Assembly (NCBI GenBank): GCA_016617855.1 | Contig: JAECUM010093717.1 | Span: 1 to 64,000 of the forward strand | From: Megalonaias nervosa | Lineage: Eukaryota; Mollusca; Bivalvia; Unionida; Unionidae | DNA length: 64,000 nt | Direction: 5' to 3' | In this document: one piece after another, positions 22,700-33,653 of the stretch | How positions within the stretch are numbered: the stretch's first letter is position 1 | Layout: every line of letters begins with the position of its first letter | Notes under the pieces: model-generated | The model's input: the letters and a program-made list of their open reading frames with translations, nothing else | The model's database searches: none | Told to the model about the DNA's origin: nothing | Made by a program: the position numbers and the translations under genes

Positions 22700-23690
22700 C
22701 CCGCTATGATGACATTAACGTCAGGAGCTGGGGGGAGGGGGTAAAAAAAAAGTAGCGCTGTCAGGTGACAGGTCTCTCAACCAAAGATTTTATCCAGACC
22801 AATGCGATATCGTGATCATGTAAATTTATCGTGATAAATCCGTACGGGGTTTTCTGATGATTAGCAAAAAGGTTGTGCCACAACATGTGTGTATCAACGC
22901 CATTAAAGACAACCAAAAGATTACAGTCATCTCTGATCACTTTAGGAATCTGACTGTATCTTTACGTGACGTAAATGACATCCGTGTTTTTGTGCCTGCC
23001 TCGTGAAAATATTCTGGCTGGATTTATTTGTTTGTCGAGCATAACATTATCGTATATCACTAGATTGCTAATTCTACTGTCAAGATCATCGATTGATGGT
23101 GCATATCGATATCAATGATAAATTCAATGACATCACCGCCGATGCCAACATCAGCATCGTTGTTTTCCAAATCCTTTGCATTTCATTAAATTCCTTAAGA
23201 ACATTATAGCATCGTTGGTCGTCTACAGATGGTTCCATCTGAGCCATCTCATTATCAGGTTGAGTAGCAACTAAAGTTTACCAGACCCAGATGATAACGA
23301 TTTGAATAGCAGAAAGATTTAATAACTCCACCCTTGGTCAATCAAGTTAATGAGTTAATTATAGGTATTAGAAATGGTTAACATTAACATTTAATACAGA
23401 ATAATTAGGACCAAGTAAAGTTATTAAAATTGTCTGCATTTGCATCAATTGGAATGAAACAAATTGCCGAACAAGATCAGCAGGGGAAAATACAGTTTGA
23501 ATTGAGCAAATAAAGAAATAATTATCAAGCATATGAAAATATAGACTGAAGTTGTGTGATAGATTAGAAATATCTGATATATTTTGGTATATGTTTAATA
23601 TAGTTTGGAGTATTTGGATAGTATTTGTATGTATTTTGTTGTATTTAGATGTAGATTGGGAGGTTTTGGGAAGTATTTGGGTGAATTTGG
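22700..23690. other. Non-coding right half of the inserted transposon
   Basis: AT-rich DNA with no recognised frame. It ends in short tandem 'GGGTGAATTT' and 'GTATTTGGATGTA' words leading into the right inverted repeat. Confidence 0.5.
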
Positions 23691-24197
23691 GTGAATTTGG
23701 GTAAATCGTGCCGCCGGCTACACATATTGAATCTTGTCGATGACTTTAGAAGGTGTCAATTCTGATGTTCTGCTAAACTCGATTGAAGCAAGGGACTTCT
23801 GACTGTCGTGATAAATGGAAAGTGTGAAGCGATCGTCTTCTTTGGCTTGACATTGCTGGTTCATTGTGGTTAACAAAACATTCCACACATCGGTGATGAA
23901 CCCCTCTGCTTTCTCCAGCCGTAAATCGGACTTGAAATCTTTAAAGTTCACCGTGTACGTGTAGGCCATGGTTCTACATTTTCTAGAGGAGCATTTGTCC
24001 GTCTCTCGAATGTGGTAGTACTTTTTGGGTGATACTGGCGGACTTTGGTTTGACGTAGACTCTCTGGGTCTGGATTCTGGCTTACTTATGTCATCTTGAG
24101 CCAAGACTTCAGCTACTGTGCGAGGCGATAGGTCACGTTTCTGCCTCTTACTTTCTTCATCTTTCTTCACGAAATGATGCAATCGTTTCATCTTCAT

Positions 24198-24306
24198 TGC
24201 AAAATGTCAAATGACTACATTTTAAACGCCATGGTCTCCTATATATCAATGTAAGGTCAGTGTCTTCCTTCAAAGTATCCATTTCACTCTCAATCCGACC
24301 AGAAAG
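24198..24306. promoter_or_regulatory. Divergent promoter region of the viral element
   Basis: This 109-bp gap separates the start of the polymerase gene (minus) from that of the zinc-knuckle ORF (plus). It contains a near-symmetrical TATATAT box at about 24239-24247, usable on either strand, roughly 45 nt from the polymerase ATG and 60 nt from the ATG at 24307. Confidence 0.5.
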
Positions 24307-24715
24307 ATGGAAGAGCCAACATAGATCGAACTTCTGATCAGAGCTTTGCGAGGTGTCATACGAAGGTTTTCTTCAGAGAAGCCAACAGACTATTTCCCTT
24401 CCTTTCGAGATAACAGTCAAGATTCTTGCTCTATCTGTCAGAAGAACGGGCATTGGTCTTCTGAATGTCCACAACGTCAAAGCAAGACAGGCATTAAAAG
24501 AAACAAAAGTCAAGATACCTGCTTTCATTGTCAAGAGAAAGGACATTGGTCTTCAAACTGCCCTAAGAAACAACGGGAGCAGAAGGGAGAGAGGGGTTCC
24601 AAACAGGAAGAGGTACCCTCCGAAAAGGAAGATCCCAGACACGTCCAGAAAGAGAAGAAGAAGAGAAGAAAGTGAGGAAGAAGATGAGGAAAAACCTGTG
24701 AATTTTTTAAAGTGA
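24307..24715 (+). pseudogene. Double CCHC zinc-knuckle protein
   Basis: The only plus-strand gene of the element. From the ATG at 24307 the frame meets TAG at codon 6 (24322-24324), then stays open to 24675. Two canonical CX2CX4HX4C knuckles follow each other: 'CSICQKNGHWSSECP' (about residues 44-58 from the ATG) and 'CFHCQEKGHWSSNCP' (about 69-83). A Lys/Arg/Glu-rich tail follows. A second frame gives a longer tail with an acidic run (EESEEEDEE) ending at 24715, which may be the original C terminus. Zinc knuckles bind single-stranded nucleic acid, as in retroviral Gag. A role in genome or RNA binding is a guess. Confidence 0.65.
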
Positions 24716-24791
24716 TGTGTTGTGAAGTTGGATTGCAAATTTGTACCAGAGAATATATCAGAAAGAAAAACGTGTCTCTTGGTTTTGATTT

Positions 24792-25313
24792 TTATAAAAA
24801 GGACCTACACTCATGCACTCGCACAAGTCCATCATGGGGAAAAAAGGGATTTTGAGTTTTACCTGATTTTGGTAAACATGGAGTAGTCTCTTTTTGAGAG
24901 ATGAGTGGCCCGAAAAGGACCATTGAGTGTTTGTTTTTTGATAAAACAAACTCGGGAACAGGAAGTAATGAGTTTAATTGCCTTATCCCTTTGCCACATC
25001 CAAGACCTACTTCTGGACCTGCTACTGTCGATGATTTGGTAGAGATTACTAGTGTTGGTATCTCAGGTGTAGCAGGTGTGTGGACGGGGTTGGAGTGTTT
25101 GGCTTGGGAATGTCTTTTTCTCTTGGATTGTATTAAAGAAGTCTGATACATTTGCTTCAGACTCCTTAACTCTGCCAAAATGTCTAAGAGACCTTGTTTC
25201 TTCTCTTCTTCTTCCTGTCATTTTCTTCTTGCCTCTTCTTCTTGCTGTTGCTGTTGAATAAGAAAGGCTTGTTCTGCTTGTCCTGTGTCATGCTGATAAT
25301 GAAAAATAGCCAT
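24792..25313 (-). pseudogene. Unknown Gln/Glu-rich N-terminal, Ser/Pro-rich ORF
   Basis: The frame from the ATG at 25313 starts 'MAIFHYQHDTGQAEQAFL', then a QQQQQEEEARRK run, one in-frame TGA near 25215, and stays open for a further 140 codons to 24792. The first half is coiled-coil-like. The middle has Ser/Thr/Pro-rich segments and a basic patch (SKRKRHSQAK) that could be a nuclear signal. No family recognised. A TATA-like box (minus TTTATATCA, 25321-25329) precedes the ATG by about 10 nt. Being small and coiled-coil-like, it resembles the Gln-rich gene at the other end of the element. Confidence 0.5.
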
Positions 25314-25329
25314 GATCTTATGATATAAA

Positions 25330-26520
25330 CTCTTTTTGCCAAGTTCTATATAAACTGAATGAGAAACAAAGCCTCTACATCTAGAGAGGTAATAAGTTCA
25401 ACCAATCAGATGCAAGGTGTAACATTAATATAGCCTACATTTGAAGTTTAATCAAAGTCAGATAAAAAAAAGTATGGCTTCAAGAGTGGCAGCAAGCTCA
25501 GCCAATCAGATGAAAGATCAAGTCATTAATATGCATGGATGCTGTTCACTTTTTTCGATATTATCCAAGAACTTAATGATATAAGCTCTTATTCCAATTT
25601 TTTAAAATCAGATCCAAATTATGTCTCGTAGAGTGGTAATAGACTCAATCTCATTTAAGATCACCTCATTCCAACGGATGCATCCAGCTTAATTTTCTAA
25701 TTGAAGAAGATCTCTTACTGTCAATAAATTAGAAAACTTGGAGGTGATAAACTCCTCTTTTAAAGAAACATGACATCCCAAAAATTTCCCATCAATTTAC
25801 AATCTTGTGCCAGAATGTTTTTATTATGTGGTCTGAATTTGATCAATACTCCACGAAAACCTCTGACGATATCTTATCCATGCCACTGTGGTACAAGTAT
25901 GCTGAAATAATGGCCCAATTGTCTTTTATACAAACTGGCATACAAAGGTTGTTGTCTTGTTGCAAAATGGAAACTTTCTCATTTATGCACAACTGAAACA
26001 AAATTATGTATTAATATAGGTCTTATGGAACAGCATGGAATTCTTGATGTTGTACCTAGGGCCTGGAAGAACATTATAAAAAAAAAAAGAAAATCCCTGA
26101 AGCTGCAGTGAACAAATATGAAATACTGAGAAAACATGAAAAAGTATCAAAACATCCAAGACTTTCATAAAGAAATATTGAAAATTACCATTCAAAACCA
26201 GAACAAATGGAATTTTGAACAAATTAAAATAGCCACTACGATGATTGGAAATTGATAAGTTTACTACTTTCCACTGTTACAGTTCTAGTTCAAAATCATT
26301 CTTTAGATAATCTGTACAACTAATAGATTGCTTAAAATGAAACTGTTACCATGTCTTTGCAAATTCTGTGATGAGCAGCCAGGGAAACCAATACATTTCT
26401 CTCCAAATCCACTTTATTATTTATATCTACAATAAACAAAGATCGATCAGAATCAGATCAGAAATAGTGCCTTGAGAGTGGTAACAGAGTTATAAAATAA
26501 AATGCAAAGATTACCTCATT
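25330..26520. repeat. Diverged repeats with CCAATCAGATG words
   Basis: Related segments lie near 25385, 25484, 25632 and 26475. Each has 'GAGAGTGGTAA(T/C)AG', then (in the first two) a CCAATCAGATG word, then 'cattaatat'. The last runs straight into the satellite at 26500, so that array may have grown from this family. CCAAT words can be promoter elements, but no gene start is linked to them. Confidence 0.55.
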
Positions 26521-29010
26521 AATATTTATTAATCTCACTAATTATCAAATTCATTAATATTCATGACTCTCACTCTTATTATCAAACTCCTAAATATTCA
26601 TGACTGTCAATCATCAAAGTCGTTAATATTCATGGCTCTCACTTATTATTAAACTCATTAATATTCATGACTCTCATTATCAAAATCATTAATATTCATA
26701 GTTCTCACTCTGATTATCAAACTTGTTAATATTTATGGCTCTCACTCATTATCAAACTCATTAATATTCATGGTCCTTGCTCATTATCAAACTCATTAAT
26801 ATTGATGACTCTCACTCATCAAATTAATTAATATTCATGACTGTCACTCATTATCAAACTCATTAATGTTCATGACTCTCACTCTGATTATCAAACTGAT
26901 TAATATTCATGCCTCTCACTCACAATCAAACTCATTAATATTCATGAATCTCACTAATTATCAAACTGATTAATATTCATGAGTCTCACTCATTATCAGA
27001 TTGATTAATATTCATGGCTGTCACTCATTATCAAATTCATTAATATTCATGGATTTCACTCATTATCAAACTCAAATATTTTAATGACTCTCACTCTGAT
27101 TATCAAACTTAATAATATTCATCAGTCAACAAATTTATGACTCTCACTAGTTATCAAATTCATTAATATTCATGGGTCACTCATTATCAAACTCATTAAT
27201 ATTAATGACTCTCACTCATTATCAAACTCATTAATATTCATCAGTCATTATCAAACTCATTCATATTCATGACTCTCACTCATTACCAAACTCATTAATA
27301 TTCATGACTCTCACTCATTAATATTCATGAATATCACTCATTATCAAACTTATTAATATTCATGATTACTCTCATCAAAAGCATTAATATTTATGTATCT
27401 CACTCATCATGGTTCTCACTTATGATCAAATTCATTAATATTCATGTCATACATTAATATTCATGACTCACTCATTATCAAACTCATAGATATTCATGAC
27501 TCACTAGCTATCAAATTCAATAATATTCATGGTTCTCACTCATCATGGTTCTCACTCTGATTATCAAATTCATTAATATTCATGGTATACATTAATATTC
27601 ATGACTCTCACTCACTATCAAACTCATTAATATTCATGACTCACTAGTTATCAAATACAGTAATATTCATGGTTCTCACTCTGATTATCAAATTCATTAA
27701 TATTCATGACTCTCACTCATTATCAAACTCATTGATATTCATAACTCACTAGTTATCAAATACAGTAATATTCATGGTTCTCACTCTGATTATCAAATTC
27801 ATTGTTATTCATGGTATGCATTAATATTCATGACTCTCACTAATTATCAAACTCATTAATATTCATGACTCTCACTAGTTATCAAATTCATTAATATACA
27901 TGATTCTCACTCAGATTATCAAATTTATTAAAATTCATAGATCTCATTATCAAACTCATTAATATTCATGACATAAAATTCATTAATATTTATGTTTCTC
28001 ACTCCGATTATCAAACTCATTAATAGTCATGACTAACTCATTATCAAACTCATTGATATTCATGTTTGCGCTCTGATTTTCAAACTCATTAAAATTGATG
28101 TATCTCTTTTTCAAACTCATTAATATTATTGACTACCTTGTTATCAAATTCATTAATATTCATGGTTCACACTCTATCAAACTCATTAATATTCATGACT
28201 CCCACTCATTATTATATTAATATTCATGACTCTCACTCATTATCAAACTCATTAATATTCATATCTCTATCACTATCAAATCAACTAATATTCATGATTC
28301 TCAGTCATATTATCAAATTCATTAATATTCATTCCTCACTCTTTAACAAATTAATATTCAAATTCTCACTCACTATCAAACTCATTAATATTCATGACTC
28401 TCAGCCATTATCAAATTAATTAAAATTCATGGTCTCACTCATTATCAAACTCATTAATATTCATGGCCCTCACTCACTATCAAATTCATTAATATTCATG
28501 GTTCTCACTCACATTATCAAATTCATTAACATTCATGGTTTGCACTCTTTAACAAATTCATTAATATTCATGACTCTCACTTATTATCAAATTAATTAAT
28601 ATTCATGGTGCTCAGTCATTATCAAATTCATTAATATTCATGACCTTTACTCACTATCAAAAATTTATTATTATTTATGGTTCTCACTGATTATGAAACT
28701 CACTAATATTCATGACTCTCACTCATTATCCAAGTCCTTAATTTTCATGACTCTCACTTGTTATCAAATTCATTAATATTCATGTTTCTTACTCATTATC
28801 AACCTTATTATTATTCATGACTCTCAATCTGGTTATCAAATTCATTAATATTCATGGTTCTTACTCATTATCAACCTTATTAATATTCATGACTCTCACT
28901 CTGGTTATCAAATTCATTAATATTCATGGTTCTGATCAATACTCTCACTCATTTTCAAACTAATTAATATTCATGACTCCCACTCATTATCAAACTCTTC
29001 CAATATTTAG
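26500..29010. repeat. 2.5-kb AT-rich satellite, unit about 35 bp
   Basis: Roughly 70 units of 'CTCATTAATATTCATGA', 'CTCTCACTC' and 'ATTATCAAA', with unit length varying by deletion of sub-segments. The TAATATTCATGA core is the best conserved part, while the linkers vary. Any open frames over it are chance. Confidence 0.95.
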
Positions 29011-29014
29011 ATGA

Positions 29015-29395
29015 CATAAAACCACATTCTAAGTTTGACTGAAAGTGGTACAAGCAATTGTTGATAGATGATGCATGAATGGCTAGACTATAAGCTTTTG
29101 GCGAAGTGAATTAAAAATGGACTTGACAAAATCTTTATATCTTCAGGCAGACCTCAACACACTGAATTTAAAGTACATAAGAAGATTTTGAATTCATTGT
29201 AATTCCCAACCCTCAGGTGTCAGGAGTTGTACTATCTTTAGCAAAACAGGCGTAATATGTTATAAAGAAAGATCATCCAAGAAATATATGAGATAATAAG
29301 GATGTCCAATGAAGGATTTACATAGATAGAATAAGAATGACTTGTGGGGAAAAATCAACTTTGAAAAATAAACACCAAGACATACCATATCAAAA
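29015..29395. other. Stretch downstream of DARS2 with no recognised gene
   Basis: AT-rich DNA between the satellite and the 3' end of DARS2. No exon or repeat array seen. Confidence 0.5.
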
Positions 29396-29400
29396 ATAAT

Positions 29401-29406
29401 TTTATT
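29401..29406 (-). promoter_or_regulatory. Polyadenylation signal of DARS2
   Basis: AATAAA on the minus strand, about 48 nt after the DARS2 stop codon. A second AATAAA lies at 29420-29425. Either would give a very short 3' UTR. Confidence 0.6.
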
Positions 29407-29453
29407 ATACTTTCTTGAGTTTATTCTCAAGATTACCATACAGGCAATAAGAG

Positions 29454-29623
29454 CTACTTTTCAGATTCTGTTTTAATTTGTACATGGTATCTTTCCAAGT
29501 CAGCTTTCGATACAGGGGAAGGGGCTTGGCTCATGAAGTCCTTTCCATCTGAGGATTTTGGGAAGGCAATAACATCCCTTATGGTATCACAGTTACACAG
29601 GCAGGCAAACAGTCTATCCAGAC
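29454..29623 (-). CDS. DARS2: DARS2 last exon (170 bp)
   Basis: Acceptor TTTCAG, about 11.3 kb downstream of the previous exon. It completes motif 3 (GLDRL), then '[20 protein letters not shown]', and stops at TAG (29454-29456). Confidence 0.96.
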
Positions 29624-32600
29624 CTGAAAATACATCATGGGTGAATTTTAATAAGAAAATATTCCTTCTGGCAAAGAAATTGACAAAAATGCAAGTAATA
29701 TAAAGTTGATCCCAGTTTATTTGGCAGACATCTATTTGATACAGGGAACAAACAAGCATTATCCCCTGAAAATTATACATCACCTGAATTTAGGTGAGAT
29801 TTTTCTTTTATAGTCCGTATTATCACATAATCGGTACACTTTACTTGCATGTACATTCTGTGTTCAAAAAAATTATCTCAAGTCAAATATTCTATTTATT
29901 CAGAAGGACAGTTGCTCATTCAAATATAATCTGTAAAAAAAAAAAAAAATTGTACTAGTTACAGAACAGCACAAACAATTCCAGGGACTATTTTTATTTA
30001 TATATTATGGAATACTTTGCAGCATCATATTAAACAAGTGCCAAAAGTTTCAGCTTTTAATAAATTCTATCTCTCGAGTAAAGTTGTCATTGGGTACCTG
30101 GGTACCTGCCCGTTCATAATTACCTGGGTAAAAAGATGAGCCATGGGGTACCCATTTACTGTATACAAGTTTTCTGCCATTACTTGTTAAGGCAGCACAC
30201 ACTTTGATTTCAAGTTGACAATCCTTTTGACTGAGACTCGAACATGTGCACTTTTTCAGTGCCAAGCAGAGGTGTGACTCTTCCAGTAAATAATTGACCT
30301 TAATCCCATTGCTTGTTTTCCCATGTGACAACCTTTTGATTGCACAAGTGTGATTCAGTGGCAAGTAACAGAGGGTGGTTATTTGATCTTGTTGCACAAA
30401 TGGCATGTGTTTCATAGATTTCACAAACTGTATGATCAAAGTGTTACTTATAAAGTTCAACCTGTCTCTTTAAAAGCATCCACATATGACAGTGAGATCA
30501 ATGAAATGGAGTCCGACGATATTTACAATTACTATACAGATCACTACAATTTAATAGCCAATGATGGAGGATTTCAGAACTTTATCAGGCAAAAACAAAT
30601 GTGTTTATTATTGCAATGGTTTTAAATTAAGGTTGGCAGGGTTTTTTCCCCAACAGTTAATGACTGGTTTTTACATGCAAAACTGGCTCATTTCAGTTGG
30701 AAGTACAAATCAAAGGGTGTGTGTGTGTATATATATATTTTACCCTGGGGGAGAAAGTACTTGGGTTAGCAATGAAAAACAGGGACGTCGGTCGACTGGA
30801 AACAGATAATTTGTTTTGGCCTCAGACAATGAGGATGAATTCTTGGACCTTCTAGCAGATCACATTAAATAGTGAAATATATCAGATATGGTGGATTTAT
30901 AAAAAGATGTGGACTTAACTTCAGGTTTGAACACATTTAATACAATTTCCCTTTGTTCGGGTCACAGGGTAACCGATCACTAGGATCGATTGGTACCCAG
31001 TAGAAGTTTTTTTTTTAAATTTTGACACCTCTACTCTCTAGATATTTTATTGTAAGATCCTGATTTTAGGACAGCATAACATGTGTAACTTGTAGCTGTG
31101 ACACATTTTGTGATAAAAGTATGTTACCTTTGTGTAATTTGTATTTTGTTATATTTATAATTTGTATTTTGTTATATTTATAATTTGCATTTTTTATATT
31201 TTTTATTTGTATTTTGTTATATTTATAATTTGTATTTTGTTATATTAATAATTTGTATTTTGTTATATTTATAATTTGTATTTTGTTATACCAATAATTT
31301 GTCTTTGTTATATTTATAATTTGTATTTTGTTATATTTGTTTTCTTGTATGCAGTAAATTTTAACCTTGTACTAATTACACATACATCTGCTGTATTTTT
31401 GTTTCAACTGCAAGGCCATAATGTAAACTAACTATAAGCTAAATATGTCACCTGAATAAATAAGGGATATTATTATTATTGTTATTATTATTATAAACCT
31501 AATTTTTATGGAAGGTATCTATATTGCACCTGAGGTAAACATATCAAAATAATTTAACAAACAGCTGATTCAAGCTTATCTCTCTTTTTTTCTAAGAAAT
31601 CAGATTGCATGATGTGGAAGCTAATTAGTGTCTCCAAACTTCATAGAAGTATATGTACGCATGATATATAGTTACCTAATACAAATCAATTTTATCTGGT
31701 AGGTATATAATACCTGGATTACCTCCAGATTATCATATTCTACCTGAAAGTTTGTGTAGTTTCAGAGATAAAAAAATTGGATTACCAGATAACAGGGGCC
31801 ACTTTAAAATCTAGACTGGGTCCCTCCCATGATCTAAGTGAGTTGCTTCATGGGCTTGTAAAACAAAAGTATTATCTAACTTGCCTTACGAAAGATAAAA
31901 TTAGGCAACAAAATTTTTTGTAATTTTTATTCTTAAGTTCTTGCAAGACACTGTTAAATTATTAATATTCAGCTCACAATGGAGTTTCATTTAAAGGTTC
32001 CTCACATTTACACTGATTGTCTGCTTACTTGATTTAAAGTTATAAACTTTCTACAAAGCATGTGGCCTATGAATGGGTAACAATACTATTTCTGTTTTCC
32101 ACCTTGCTTGTTACATATATATAGTAGTACTACATGATTGTTACATATCTCTAGTGGTACCTGCATGATTGTTAAATATATCTAGCGGTACCTATATGTG
32201 TGTTAAATATATCTGGGGGTATCTACGTGATTGTTAAATATATCTAGTGGTACCTACATGATTGTTACATATATCTAGCAGTACCTACATGACTGTTAAA
32301 TATATCTAGGGGTATCTACGTGATTGTTAAATATATCTAGTGGTACCTACATGATTGTTACATATATCTAGCAGTACCTACATGATTGTTAAATATATCT
32401 AGTGGTACCTACATGATTGTTAAATATATCTAGTGGTACCTACATGATTGTTAAATATATCTAGTGGTACCTACATGATTCCTAAATAAGTCTAGTGGTA
32501 CCTACATGATTGTTAAATATATCAAGCACAGGGGTCTCAAACTCAAACCACCCTGAGGGCTGCATGAGGGCATTTTTGATGACCCAAGGGCTGCACCACC

Positions 32601-33609
32601 TTTGTTATCTCTCAATGACACCTTGTGACACGAATCATTTTGCGGGTCACAGGATACAGTTTGGCCCGTGGGCCATGTGTTTGAGACCCATGATCTAGCG
32701 GTACCTAGACGACTGTTAAATATATCAAGCAGTATTTACGCGATTGTTGGAAAAATTAGGTTAAGTTAGTAGATTAGCATGTTATAACAAGATCCGAGAT
32801 AATGTCTTTCACCTAAAGGGAACTGAGATAATTACGCTGTATTTGAATCCATTTTATTCATAGTCCTAATTGGTTCCTACTAAGTCTTTCGACTTAGAGA
32901 CCCACAGAGTGGGTGTTTTCTGTAACAGTGATGTATCTAATGTGCTATAACATGAACCAATTATAAAACCTGAAGCTGTTGCGTTTACTAGCTGAAATAA
33001 TTATTTAAAAAAAACATGATTCTCCAACTGTATTTCTGTTCTCAATCCAGCAACATGTGGAGATTTTTGCAGCAGTTGGCACAGATCACCAGACATGGCC
33101 ATATGTTGTTGGAAAAAATGGCACTGGGAAATGCAACAAAAGATTCCTCCTACTGACGAAATGTGCTGAATATGACCTCCTAATCAACAACACTATCTTC
33201 CACCAGACAAAATGTAACATTTTGAATGCACCCATGCTACAATCACTGGCATCTCAATGACTACATCATTATCTGGAGTTGAGACAGACAGGAGATCCAA
33301 GTGACGAAGGCTGCAAAACTGCACACAGGCAGCTCAGGGCATACAATGTGTAAAATGCAGAGGATCAGTCTGCAAACAAAACTGAACAGTGTACATATGC
33401 CATGCCAAGAAACTGAATTATTTTCACATGGGCTGCCTGAAGAAACAGACATGGATGAGATGGCAGAACATGATCACAGACATTGAGATTCTATCATGGG
33501 CAGGAGTTCCAAGCATCCACATTCTGTTGATGAAATCACAGTATTGACTGGCAGCCAAACCACCAGAATGTCAAAAGAGCAACAATCAAAGATCTTGCTG
33601 AAGCTGAAC

Positions 33610-33653
<44 letters not shown>

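Noticed and set aside
30050..30460. 136-codon minus-strand ORF as a gene
   Set aside because: No domain recognised, lies inside a DARS2 intron on the same strand, and lacks splice or promoter support. It could be a transposon relic.
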